Shown: piece after piece, positions 19,627-30,034 of the stretch
How positions within the stretch are numbered: the first letter of the stretch is position 1
How the letters are laid out: each line of letters begins with the position of its first letter
NCBI GenBank assembly: GCA_900323505.1
Contig: OOIN01000003.1
Location: 1,426,001 to 1,490,000 of the forward strand
Direction: 5' to 3'
DNA from: Ustilago trichophora
Lineage: Eukaryota; Basidiomycota; Ustilaginomycetes; Ustilaginales; Ustilaginaceae
Length of the DNA stretch: 64,000 bases
Notes under the pieces: model-generated
Seen by the model: only the letters and a program-made list of their open reading frames with translations
Told to the model about the DNA's origin: nothing
Databases searched by the model: none
Translations under genes and position numbers: made by a program

Positions 19627-19982
19627 TACAGCAAAGCACTACCGTTGTGGGGCGTAGAGCAGAACCATGATCAAGAAAAGCAATTCAACCCTGATACACA
19701 GAGAGTTGTACTTGTGTACACAGCCAAATAGGGGTCGGTGTCGGTCCGGTGTCTTAAATGTGCGTGCAATTGTGGTTGGCACCCTAGCTCATGAGCGAGT
19801 GATTGGTGCGAAGTCTGCTTCAGCCCGCACAACCGTGATGATGATGAAGAGGGACAGCTTGTGGTTGCACCCCACACAGGGGCGAGGGCGCATTTCATAT
19901 TTTCCCTCCGGCCTCTTTCGGCGTCTTTGACTTGTTTCTACCCACCTGTCTCCCTTCAAAAAGTACTTAAGGAGGCCTGCTG
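19627..19982. other. Intergenic promoter region
   Basis: About 350 bp lie between two plus-strand genes. No gene is visible; it probably carries the promoter of the secreted EF-hand protein. Confidence 0.45.
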
Positions 19983-21101
19983 ATGGGTCTCTCCCACTCT
20001 AAGTTCCCCCTTCCAGCAACAAACACTGCTGCCAAGGGACTCATGATCCTCGTCACCATGAATTGGCTTATCATCACTACAGCTGTGGCCATCTCACTGC
20101 TAATTCTCACCAATGGGGTCCATGCACAGCACCGTATGGTCAAGATGCATCCTCGACAGCAGCCCCCTGCTCCCCAGCCCGGTGCTCCCGACCAGAGACT
20201 GCCCAAGAAAGCTTCTCCCGGCAAAGCTGTACCACAGCCTGACTCGCCCGAGACCGTCCTCTCTCAGCCAGCTGGAAAAGTTGATCCTGGCCTCAAGCTG
20301 ACCCAGGATTCGGACGCAGACATGTCGCTGCAGCACGAAGAAGCGATGCGACTCTTCATGCGTACCAAAGCAGAAGCCGTCATCGCGTCCCACGCTGGTG
20401 ACTCTCTCTCGCCTTATGAGATCGAATGTATCCTCAGCGGTGTCATGCCCTCCCTTCATCCTGGTTCGCTCCCGAATGTCACCTGGACTATGGACATGTA
20501 CGAGTCGGGAGCCACGCTACCTACCACCTCCTCCTCTTCCAAGGGAAGCTTCTCCAGCACCTTCTCCACCAGCCACTGGTCCACATCTTCCTCCACAATC
20601 AAGCTTTTGTCAACTGCATCCGACGGAGAAGGTAATAGCTTAGCCGATGCAAAGAAGGGCAGTCCTGACATCGACGCTAAGCCCAACTCCCCCGCCGAGG
20701 CTGACGATAGAGACCTCAACCATGACGGAATCATCTCTGTTGATGAGCTTCTTCATTCCTTCTTCCACGCTGACGACGTCAAGGACGTATTTGACAAAGT
20801 GCAGGCACAGACCAACTCACAGCTGGGAAAGGATGGCAAGAAGGAGATCATCAAGAAAGCTAATCCCGTTTTGCACAAGACCATCGAGAAGGTAGCCTCC
20901 CACCGAGGCTGGGGTTTGCAGGATGCCCGGTTCGCCCAGCTGCATGTCGAAGGACAAGGTGAAGGAGCAGAGGCCTTCAAGGACTACAACACCTTCGTAA
21001 AGACGATGAGAAGCGCTCTAATCACTCCGAAGGATGCGGCTAAGCACAGCGCACAGGAACAGCAGAATGCGCTCAGGACTGACCCCGCAACCAAGGCTTG
21101 A
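19983..21101 (+). CDS. Secreted or membrane-anchored EF-hand protein
   Basis: This is a 372-residue single-exon protein. A long hydrophobic segment at about residues 27-44 (NWLIITTAVAISLLILTNG) sits after a short basic N-terminus. It acts either as a signal peptide cut after VHA (about 48) or as a signal anchor. In-frame ATGs near residues 21 and 26 would bring the hydrophobic core closer to the N-terminus. A Pro/Gln/Lys-rich spacer follows, then a Ser/Thr-rich stretch at about 175-205. One canonical 12-residue EF-hand loop, DLNHDGIISVDE, lies at 244-255 with all calcium-ligand positions filled. The remaining sequence is charged and helical. I do not recognise the family. One EF-hand in a secreted protein suggests calcium binding outside the cytosol, which is inference. 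Confidence 0.75.
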   Translation: MGLSHSKFPLPATNTAAKGLMILVTMNWLIITTAVAISLLILTNGVHAQHRMVKMHPRQQPPAPQPGAPDQRLPKKASPGKAVPQPDSPETVLSQPAGKVDPGLKLTQDSDADMSLQHEEAMRLFMRTKAEAVIASHAGDSLSPYEIECILSGVMPSLHPGSLPNVTWTMDMYESGATLPTTSSSSKGSFSSTFSTSHWSTSSSTIKLLSTASDGEGNSLADAKKGSPDIDAKPNSPAEADDRDLNHDGIISVDELLHSFFHADDVKDVFDKVQAQTNSQLGKDGKKEIIKKANPVLHKTIEKVASHRGWGLQDARFAQLHVEGQGEGAEAFKDYNTFVKTMRSALITPKDAAKHSAQEQQNALRTDPATKA

Positions 21102-21596
21102 GGCGGAGAGAGAGACCTCTTCGATTGTATGTAATGTGCTGCGATCTGTTCGAGGTGATTGCCGAAAAATTGAAGCGTTTCTTTCTCCCTCCCTTCCGTT
21201 CCGTTGATTGCGGCCATTGTGCTGCCAGGTACGTGATTGGCCTACAAGGCTTGGCGTCTGGTGCTTGTTCCCGTTGCAGATTTCGGCAATGGCCACGCGA
21301 GCAAAAACGGCGAGCTTTATTTATTTGGGCATGAGAGAGAGAGAGCGATATTTGAAATTGACATCTGCAACGGGAGAGCATCCTTTGGCGTTATGCTACG
21401 GGGACAGGCGGTCCTCCCGTGTCCGACATCCCCGCTGTCAACCTCGTCCTGATACCAACCATGTTGTGAGCCGACTCAACCGGTGAAGAGATTCGACATG
21501 CTGAGAGGCTATATAAAGCTTGCATTCTCATCTCTCTGAGGTCTGTCTCCCTACAATATCCATTTCGTCGTTACACTAGAAGGCCAATTGATCAAG
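21102..21596. other. Intergenic promoter region
   Basis: The stretch lies between two secreted-protein genes on the plus strand. Apart from the TATA element listed next I see nothing coding. Confidence 0.45.
21510..21518 (+). promoter_or_regulatory. TATA box of the 222-residue secreted protein
   Basis: A perfect TATATAAAG lies about 80 bp upstream of the ATG at 21597. Spacing and sequence fit a strong TATA-driven, conditionally expressed gene. Confidence 0.6.
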
Positions 21597-22265
21597 ATGA
21601 AGTTCGCTCTCAGTACAATCACGCTCCTCGCTAGCGCCATGCTAACCTCTGCGGCCCCTGCACCACCAGGAGTAACCAAGTCGCACGACAAGGACCCCAC
21701 AACAGGCGACAAGTCGCACACAACAACCTACACCGCTCCCCAATACAACTCGGTGACCAAGTTTGGCAGTGTCACCTACACCGCTTTGGTCCCAGACTGC
21801 TCCATTCCTGTCACGCCTACCTTGACCTCTTCGTCCCAATACGCCCTCATCCCCATCCAGCTTACGGGCAAATACTCTTACTCGTACACCACTACAACCT
21901 GGGATTCCGGCGCGCCCCAACTCAACCGTACCTCGTTCGCCATGCGCATGTCTGGCTACGCAACCACCACCACCACCCGCGCCAAAAAGGGAGACAAGTA
22001 CACTGGCGGAGAAGCCCTCCAACTCCAGTTCAACTACGACGCCGATGGAGGAATGCAAGCCGGAGACTACACCGAAAGCTTCAGAACCATCAACGTGCTG
22101 TACAACAAGCAGGGTTTGAAGAACTACTTCTACGCGGATCTGGATCTCAGATTCGATGCAGGAATGGTCGACCTACTCTTTTCCGACGTGAGGAAGTTCC
22201 AATGCCCAACCCCGCAAGAGGTCGCTCAGATTGCTGCAAACCCTCCTGATCCGGTTCTGCAGTAG
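21597..22265 (+). CDS. Small secreted protein, effector candidate
   Basis: This 222-residue single-exon protein starts at ATG 21597 (context CAAGATGAAG). MKFALSTITLLASAMLTSAA is a clear signal peptide, with cleavage expected near residue 19. The mature protein is rich in Thr, Tyr and Ser and carries two cysteines (in VPDCSIPV and KFQCPTPQE), which could form one disulfide. It has one N-glycosylation sequon (NRTS) and beta-strand-like alternation (KYSYSYTTTTWDS, ALQLQFNYDADGG). There is no membrane anchor at the C-terminus. I do not recognise the fold or family. It is likely exported. A function in the wall or at a host interface is speculation from the secretion signal and TATA-type promoter. 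Confidence 0.82.
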   Translation: MKFALSTITLLASAMLTSAAPAPPGVTKSHDKDPTTGDKSHTTTYTAPQYNSVTKFGSVTYTALVPDCSIPVTPTLTSSSQYALIPIQLTGKYSYSYTTTTWDSGAPQLNRTSFAMRMSGYATTTTTRAKKGDKYTGGEALQLQFNYDADGGMQAGDYTESFRTINVLYNKQGLKNYFYADLDLRFDAGMVDLLFSDVRKFQCPTPQEVAQIAANPPDPVLQ

Positions 22266-22478
22266 CTTATTCTCAACAAAGGGACCGGTCTGGCTGCTTT
22301 TCTTCGAATGGGAAACATGTAACGGGATGTAGTGATTGAATGAAAAGAACAGGGTCACTTGGTATATGCGTGCGAAAAGAAAACTGAACAAATATGTGTG
22401 TGCAAGAAAGCTGGACGTGAGGAACAGAAACCGATGACGAAAAGTGCAAGACCCAACCAAAATGCAGAGAGATGGTGC

Positions 22479-23516
<1,038 letters not shown>

Positions 23517-24400
23517 GGTGGCGGTGTGAGCCTATGTGACTGAGTCCTTTTGAGTATGAGTTGACAGTCGAATCGTAAAGCGTTTTGGCCAGGAGGCTAA
23601 CTCAGTGGTGCTTTGTTATGCTGTGAGACGATAGCTCCTGCCCAACAGATCAAGATAAAGAGGACCCTGATGGAGCTAGAGGGTTGCTTCGCAACAGATC
23701 GGTTTCCCGCCAAGATCAGATGTCTATATGTCTCTTTGAGACGTGGGGTGTTACTCGTGGCTCGAGAGTTGCCGACGCTTTATTGCTGTTAATTGGCTGA
23801 TTGTCACACGAGCCGAGAGTGCCTTCGCTTCGTAAGATCGCGCTGAGAAGTGTGTGAACGGTGTATAGATGATCGAGCAGAGCGTATCCGAAGCTGTTAG
23901 CGAATGCTGCGTTGCGATTGGTGATGTCAGTGGGGCGATGGCGATGCTGATGACGAAAGATGTCAAGAGAAAGGTGGGGTGAGTATGCAAGTGACAGGTC
24001 TCGAGAAAGTGGAGCTTGCATGCGTGTGGTGCAGCGCCGCTCGAAAGATAATGGAGCGACGCGCGGGACTCGGCTGCTGCCCATGTTGCTTGCTGTGTAC
24101 GTTGCTGTGCGAGCCAAAATTCAGGGTTCGCGTGCATTTAGCCTTGGGTTTGGATTCTGTATCGCCCGAGATTGCTGCCCTTCCATGGAACTCGGAAATC
24201 AAAAGAAAGCGGCTGCAATACAGTACGCACCATTTCTTCTTTCGCCAAGGTGACACATTTGCATTCAGCATATCAGCAACACCATCTTAAGAGGCTTCGA
24301 ATCGCACTCACCTCGGACGCATCGCTACAAGGTCCAGTAACACCCTCGAGATCGTCATCGCTTGAGTGCAGGAGAAAGCATCGCGAACAACTTCACCGAG
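23517..24400. other. Divergent promoter of RAB4 and GIR2 genes
   Basis: Roughly 880 bp separate the two start codons. Open frames here lack domain signal. Nothing else is evident. Confidence 0.45.
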
Positions 24401-25303
24401 ATGCCATCACAAGAAGAATACGAAGCGACTCTGGCAGAAGAGCTCGAGGTACTAGAGAGCATCTACATTGACGAGCTCGAAAAGATCTCTCCCGAAGAGC
24501 TGCACATCCGTATCGAGCCCGAGGAAGATGTCCTCCCGCTCCTCTTCTCTATCGGACTCGAGCCTGGTCAAGCACCCACAGAGAGCGTAGAAGACGGCTC
24601 TCCCTCGCCCATCGTCCTTTCCCTCCACATCCAGTACACTCCCGACTACCCAGATGCTCCACCCAACATGTCGATTCACGTCCTGCGCGATACCAAAGCC
24701 GTCCTTGGTCCAGCCATCTCCGATGAGGATGACGAAGACTCAGAAGATGCCGACTCCGCCGATCGACCTGCAGTCACAGAGCTCCAAGCAGGCCTCGATG
24801 AAGTGGCTCAGGAATCTCTGGGCATGGCTATGGTCTTCACCCTCGCTTCGCATCTCCGGGAAAGCGTGACAACACTCATCCAGCGCCGCGTGGCAGAAAT
24901 CGAAGCGGCGGCAAGCGCAAAGAGGGAAGCAGAGATCGAAGCCGAGGCAGAAAAGTTCCGCGGTACAGCCGTCACACCGGAACGATTTGCCGAATGGAGA
25001 GTCAAGTTCATCCAAGAGATGGCTGAGAAGGAGAAGAAGGAGGAAGAGGCAAAGATGTCAAAGATGTCGGCAAAGGAGAGGGAAGAGTACAAGAAGAGTA
25101 AGGTCAAGCCCAGCGGCAAGCAGCTGTTTGAGAAGGGTGGCACATTCGAGGATGACGAGGCCGAGGAAGAGGGCGCTCAGGAGGTCGACTGGAGCTTGTA
25201 TACAAGAGAGCAGAGAGAAAAGGAGCGGAGAGAGCAGGAGGAACAGGAGGAGTTGCAGAGCCGGACCGATGGGCTCGCCTTTGATGACGAAGACGACGAC
25301 TAA
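24401..25303 (+). CDS. GIR2: Gir2/RWDD1-like RWD-domain protein
   Basis: This 300-residue protein starts at ATG 24401 (MPSQEEYEATLAEELEVLES). The RWD domain covers about residues 4-160, with VLESIYIDELEKISPEELHI and a YTPDYPDAPPNMSIHV segment containing the diagnostic YPDAPP. An acidic insert (SDEDDEDSEDADSADR) interrupts its second half. The C-terminal half is a charged helix ending in the DRG-binding-type region: GTAVTPERFAEWRVKF, KPSGKQLFEKGGTFEDD and DWSLYTREQREKERRE. In yeast Gir2 binds the GTPase Rbg2 and Gcn1 in translational stress control. The domain order is fully preserved here. Cytosolic. Confidence 0.9.
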   Translation: MPSQEEYEATLAEELEVLESIYIDELEKISPEELHIRIEPEEDVLPLLFSIGLEPGQAPTESVEDGSPSPIVLSLHIQYTPDYPDAPPNMSIHVLRDTKAVLGPAISDEDDEDSEDADSADRPAVTELQAGLDEVAQESLGMAMVFTLASHLRESVTTLIQRRVAEIEAAASAKREAEIEAEAEKFRGTAVTPERFAEWRVKFIQEMAEKEKKEEEAKMSKMSAKEREEYKKSKVKPSGKQLFEKGGTFEDDEAEEEGAQEVDWSLYTREQREKERREQEEQEELQSRTDGLAFDDEDDD

Positions 25304-25920
25304 GGGCAGCCACCTCGCCCTCGACCGCTGTCCTTTTTCTTCCTTTCCCATCTTGCCTGTCGCATCAAGCTCAGATTGCGATTCGACATCACACCAACGC
25401 TGCCTTATCTGTACTTTTATGCATATCACCGTAGAAACCACCATCAACTTGCACCATGCTCTCGTCACACTCTGAAAATCTCCTTCGGCAAGTCTTTTTT
25501 CTCTTTGAGCAGTGTTGAAGCTGGATCCTTGCTGCTGTGAGGCTGGCCTGGCCTCCGCTCTAACCATCATTCCGCGGGTTTCGTTAGCAAGGAGCAACGT
25601 TGCCGTCGGTCTCGGCTAATATTTGGGCGCGGATTGAGACGCTGCCGGTCTTTGGACGCGCTACTCTTCTCCATCAGCCCACATTATTTTTGGAGGTGCG
25701 GCGTGCTTCGTTTCACGCTTGGACCCTCTTTCCGTCCAATCTTTGTTCTTTCCCGCATCTCTTTCCGGCGACTCGCTCACTCACCTCTTCGCACCCCATC
25801 CGCACATCCAGCTTCCATCTCGTATAGACGCCGTGCATTCAGCCTTTCCTCCTTCTCTCCCTTCGCCATCTACCTTAATCACTGCTCCATCATTCTTCAC
25901 GAGCTCGATTCTTTTCCAAC
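25304..25920. other. Intergenic promoter region
   Basis: The stretch is pyrimidine-rich near its right end and shows no supportable gene. It probably contains the promoter and leader of the PAQR-fusion gene. Confidence 0.45.
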
Positions 25921-27922
25921 ATGGCTGCCGCAACAACAGCGGTACACCGCCCGCGCACCCTCGTGTCGGCCTGGCTGTTCCTCAGCTCCTTTGTCGTGGC
26001 CTGGGATGTAGGCTACATTCTCTTGCGACCACGTAGTATGCTCGGCGGAGACTTGCACTGGATCTGGTCGCCTTACTCGCTCTATATGAACGTCGACTAT
26101 ATCTACGGTCTCCCTTCGTGGGATACTAAGGATGGCTTTCCTGCAGCCCAGTCGCTCATGAATGTCGGAGAGAGCATTCTCAACCTTTTCTACATCTACC
26201 TTGTTCACGTCAAAGCTACGCCCTCTTCGCTTGCCGTTGCTCCCATCTGGGGCCTGGTTGCAGTGACTATGACGCTTTCAAAAACGATTCTCTATGTTCT
26301 CAACGTAAGTATCCAGAATTTGCAGGCGGGTGGTAAGTGACGGGACTGACAGCTTTGCCATACTTGAGTGCAACAGGACTTCTGCTGCGGATGGTGCAAG
26401 ACAGGCCACAACGACTGGTATACCCTGTTTGTCTACTGGATCCTCCCCAACGGTCTCTGGATCCTCTTCCCCGCCATCATCGCCTATATCTTTATCCGGG
26501 AGCTCTCTGTATCTCTCAAGGTCGCTGCTGGAGTACAAGGTGCGACTTCTACCACCCCTTCCCTACCCATCACCTCCTCTTCCACCACTGCCAGCGCCTC
26601 TGAAAGGGCCGCTGCAAATGGTGTGAATGGAGAGAAGGGAGACAAGACAGAGTTGGGTTCTAATCCGTATCTGGTTGATCATTCGCAGCTCCCAAACTGG
26701 GCACAGGACAACGCGTGGATCGTCAAGGGGTACCGTCGCCCCGGAGGAGTACACCGAGAGGAAAGGCTAAAAAGCTTTGACCATGGCACAGTGTACAAGT
26801 GCTGGCGCAGCGTTTGGGCTTATTGGCATAACGAGACGGGTAAGTATCGCTTCTCCTCCGATAGTGTCCAAGTCTACAGCTAGGCTAATTCTGATTGTTC
26901 TTACTTCTTTGTTGGCTGACGTGTATACAGTGAATATTCACACCCACCTTTGGGGAGCGGTTTTCTCGATCGGTCTGTCATCAAGCCATCTGCTGCAGCA
27001 TCTCGGCCTTCTTCCAAGCTTCATTCGTCCCCTTTCGCATCACCCCATCTTCTACCCGTCCAGCCTCACTTTCACCACTGTGACAGGCAAAGTCCTTCGT
27101 CTCGCTTCCGCTTCTTACCCTTCATCGAACCACCATCATCTTTCTCACAATCCCCTCACTGCCGCTGCGTCCCCAAGCTTCCTTGGTCGAGCGTTATCGA
27201 TCTTCTCTCCCGCTGCTTCATCCTCCATCACCTCCAAAATCACCGACCTCACCGTCCGCGGGCCGGACACTCTCGACGTCCTCGGCTTTACCGCCTTTTT
27301 CATTGGCGCTTTCATCTGTCTCGGCTTTTCCGCCACCTATCATGCCATCCAGTGTCACTCCCACGCCGTTTCGAAACGATTCAACAAACTCGACTATGTT
27401 GGCATTGTTGTCATGATCGTGGGCTCGTTCCTCCCCGCCCTGCACTACGGTTTCTATTGCCACCCGCATTACCAACTCTTCTACTCGATCGCCATCTCAT
27501 CCCTCGGCGCTCTGGCGATGTACGTCGTTCTGGCCCCGTCTTATGCCACCCCAGCATACAGACCTTACAGGACAGCGGTATTCCTCGTCCTAGGCTTGTC
27601 AGCCGTAGTCCCTGTAGCCCATGTCGTTCAGATCTACGGCTACAGGACGATCACCGAGACCATGGGGTTGCGATTCCTCATCCTCTCTGGTGCGCTCTAC
27701 GTCATCGGGGCCACCCTGTATGCTGCGAGAGTGCCGGAAAGATTCGCACCGGGCAAATTTGACATGCTGGGTGCGAGTCATCAGATCTTCCACGTGCTCA
27801 TCTTGGCAGCTGCCGCTGCGCACTATGTCAGCATCAGGAGGGCCTATGCCTTCTGGCACACTGTAGAGGCTGTTGGTCTCGAGGGTGGACGAGCGGGTGT
27901 CTGTGCTGCTTTGCAAGGGTAG
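25921..27922 (+). CDS. Multi-TM module fused to a PAQR (haemolysin III/Izh-type) domain
   Basis: Three exons, 25921-26304, 26377-26839 and 26931-27922, are joined by introns of 72 and 91 nt with GTAAGT donors and CAG acceptors. Phases agree and give 612 residues. Residues 1 to about 185 form four or five membrane segments, with MLGGDLHWIWSPYSLYMNVD, LMNVGESILNLFYIYLV and WILPNGLWILFPAIIAYIFI. This pattern is seen in a conserved fungal membrane family that I cannot name (EXPERA-like at best). A polar linker follows (about 185-235). A complete PAQR domain comes next: GYRRP near 247, WHNETVNIHTHLWG across the second splice, FSATYHAIQCHSH, NKLDYVGIVV and a C-terminal GASHQIFHVLI with the metal-binding histidines. 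The third exon has a long Ser/His-rich loop. PAQR proteins are membrane receptors or hydrolases of sphingolipid type. The joint role is unknown. Confidence 0.8.
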
Positions 27923-27972
27923 AGATAGAGTTGCGTCCATTTATGGCTGTAAAGTAACTTAGAGGGCACATT

Positions 27973-29499
27973 TTAATCATTGCTGAATTTGACGATCATA
28001 AAGAAGAGTAACACAGAGAGGATGATGATGAGGAGCGATGGGGTGACTTCGATGTTGGTCAAGGCTAAGAATGGTGGCTGGGCCTGGGCGAGAACCGGAC
28101 GTGCCAACATATCTGTTCGAGACTTGTACATGTCACGAGCTGCCACAGTGCTCTGAACAGAAGATCGGCGAGCTGAACTCAAAGTTTGTGATTCCAGAAG
28201 AGAATGCAACTTCGTGGTGAGCCGATCGAGCTTCGCGTGCAGTTCGGCGAGCTCCTCATCGCGATTTCTCTCTTCTCGTTGAGGCTGCGATGGTGCAGCG
28301 TGTACCCTTACACTACCAGAGGATTCAACTGGCAGGTCATTTCCATCATCGCAACTTTCATCATCGTATGTTGAGGAAAGATGTGGAAATGAGAGCATAT
28401 TCATACGGTGCAAGGAGGCCATCCTGGCTCTGAGGATTGAGTCGAGTCTTGCTGTGGTTTCTTCCACTTCTTCCCGATCGGTTGGAAATAGTAGATGTCC
28501 AAGGGTTGGATCTGCTGAGCGCAACGCGGCAAATTCTGCTAGTGACAATGGTGAAAGTAGACCGATCGTCACCTCCTCGTGTAGCTCTCGGTCCAAGGTT
28601 GGCCGGGGAGGGTCCGAGTCTGGGGAAGAGGTTGGGAGGAGCTGCATCCACTCTGAAAAGTCACCGCTGGAAGGCGGCACGACAACATCCTTCAAATCGT
28701 CCAGTAGTGCTCTCAACCTCACCTCCTTGTCCTGTACCTCCTGTTCTCCCCCATCCTCCAACCCTGATCTCACATCGATCCACAATGAGTAGAGCTGACC
28801 AGACCATCGCACCAAACTTTCATGCAACCTCCCTTTGCTCTCCCTTCTCCTCCTGTTCGCCCTGCGTACGATCTCGCTTCGCATCTCTCCCGAGATCAGA
28901 GTCTTGATCTGTTGCCCCGCGGGCAGCATTTGCACGGCTGCAAATCGCAGCTTTGGGTCCGTGATAGCATCGGTCGAATAAGAAGCTGCATCCACAAACT
29001 GTTGTGGAACCCTCCAATTGTGCGATAGGCCTTCTTCGAATTCATCCAGGCTCCATGCTGTGCTACTTTTCCCATCAAGTATCGCTGCTAGGGCAGATGC
29101 AAGGCCGAGCTGCGATGCTATGTGCCGAGCTAGCGGGAGACCTATCCAGAGATCATCCCACGGTTCCAGGCCGGCCAAAGAGAGATCGAAAGACGTCGGG
29201 GAGAGGTTGAATCGGAGTAGTCCAGAGATGAGGGTTAGGTTGGCGGCGAAAAGGATGGGAGAGAGGGTAATGTATGGTGTTCGATGTTCGGGGTCGAGGA
29301 TGCGGGTTACTGTGTAGAAGGTGTGAGAGGACGAAGGGGAGGCAAGGTCGACCTCCAGACAGGGGCAGAGGGAAGCATTGGGCCGACGGGATAGATGTAA
29401 GCTGAAGCGAAGGGGGGCAGGTCTCCGCGCTTCGAGCCGCTGCCACAGCTCGGCTGAGCTCGGCGCTGGCGTGGAGAAGGGGTTCGATGCGGTCAGCAT
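27973..29499 (-). CDS. Tail-anchored protein with APSES/KilA-N-like domain (possibly Bqt4-like)
   Basis: This is a 508-residue single-exon protein. Residues about 48-145 resemble a divergent APSES/KilA-N domain. FYTVTRILDPEHRTPYITLS is followed by PWDDLWIGLPLARHIASQLGL, which recalls the WIPLERAREIA segment of that fold. Residues about 195-250 are basic and helical. An acidic/charged helix with heptad-like spacing (LAELHAKLDRLTTKLHSLLE) lies near 415-435. The extreme C-terminus is one strongly hydrophobic segment (LLIIILSVLLFFMIVKF), a tail anchor. That architecture matches Bqt4 of fission yeast, an inner-nuclear-membrane protein that links telomeres to the envelope. The assignment is inference from architecture. 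The gene converges on the PAQR-fusion gene with only about 50 bp between stops. Confidence 0.7.
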   Translation of the reverse strand: MLTASNPFSTPAPSSAELWQRLEARRPAPLRFSLHLSRRPNASLCPCLEVDLASPSSSHTFYTVTRILDPEHRTPYITLSPILFAANLTLISGLLRFNLSPTSFDLSLAGLEPWDDLWIGLPLARHIASQLGLASALAAILDGKSSTAWSLDEFEEGLSHNWRVPQQFVDAASYSTDAITDPKLRFAAVQMLPAGQQIKTLISGEMRSEIVRRANRRRRESKGRLHESLVRWSGQLYSLWIDVRSGLEDGGEQEVQDKEVRLRALLDDLKDVVVPPSSGDFSEWMQLLPTSSPDSDPPRPTLDRELHEEVTIGLLSPLSLAEFAALRSADPTLGHLLFPTDREEVEETTARLDSILRARMASLHRMNMLSFPHLSSTYDDESCDDGNDLPVESSGSVRVHAAPSQPQREERNRDEELAELHAKLDRLTTKLHSLLESQTLSSARRSSVQSTVAARDMYKSRTDMLARPVLAQAQPPFLALTNIEVTPSLLIIILSVLLFFMIVKFSND

Positions 29500-29822
29500 C
29501 GTGGCGAGGTCAAAATGGGTCGGTTGATGGATGCATAGCCGGAAACGACTGTCTCAGGATCTAGCACTGTACGGTCAGCAATGCAAGCCGGAGTGCAAGT
29601 GACAAGAAGAGGAGCACCTGTCCTACTTCTGTTGTATGCGTCGTTCAAGACATCGGAGCAGAGATGCGTAGCGGATGGTGGTCCGGGAGAAGCATACAAG
29701 GAGGAGACGAAGGAAGACAAGAAAGGCGGTCCGAGCGGAGCCCAGCTGTCCAAAAAGGCATCTTTTTTAGGCTTTTCACGTTCTTCCAAATTTTCCACAT
29801 CAGCTTTACCTCCCTTCGACAT
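29493..29822 (-). CDS. Possible short upstream ORF or unrecognised small gene
   Basis: A 109-codon frame starts MSKGGKADVENLEEREKPKK and contains the protein-like stretch LDSWAPLGPPFLSSFVSSLY. It ends by overlapping the ATG of the tail-anchored protein in another frame. I could find no GT-AG intron with matching phase that joins it to the downstream gene. It may be an upstream ORF in the leader, a small gene, or chance. Confidence 0.25.
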   Translation of the reverse strand: MSKGGKADVENLEEREKPKKDAFLDSWAPLGPPFLSSFVSSLYASPGPPSATHLCSDVLNDAYNRSRTGAPLLVTCTPACIADRTVLDPETVVSGYASINRPILTSPRC

Positions 29823-30034
29823 ACGACATGCTCAATCCGACCATTTCTACTTCAGAACCACAAAGCTCAGCTCTCCTGACAAGATTATGGCAACAATGAG
29901 ATAGGACCAGGTAAGATTTGAAACACAGCTATGAACAAGTAAAAAGAGGTCGCACGAAAAGCGGTGAGCTATGGATCTTGCTCCGAAGACTTTTGGGTGT
30001 ACGAAAGAAGATTCCGACTTGCGTCAGCCCTGTA

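Noticed and set aside
26950..27762. 270-codon plus-strand frame in another phase
   Set aside because: Overlaps the PAQR exon; translation is Arg/His/Pro/Ser-rich with no motif, while the PAQR frame carries all family residues.
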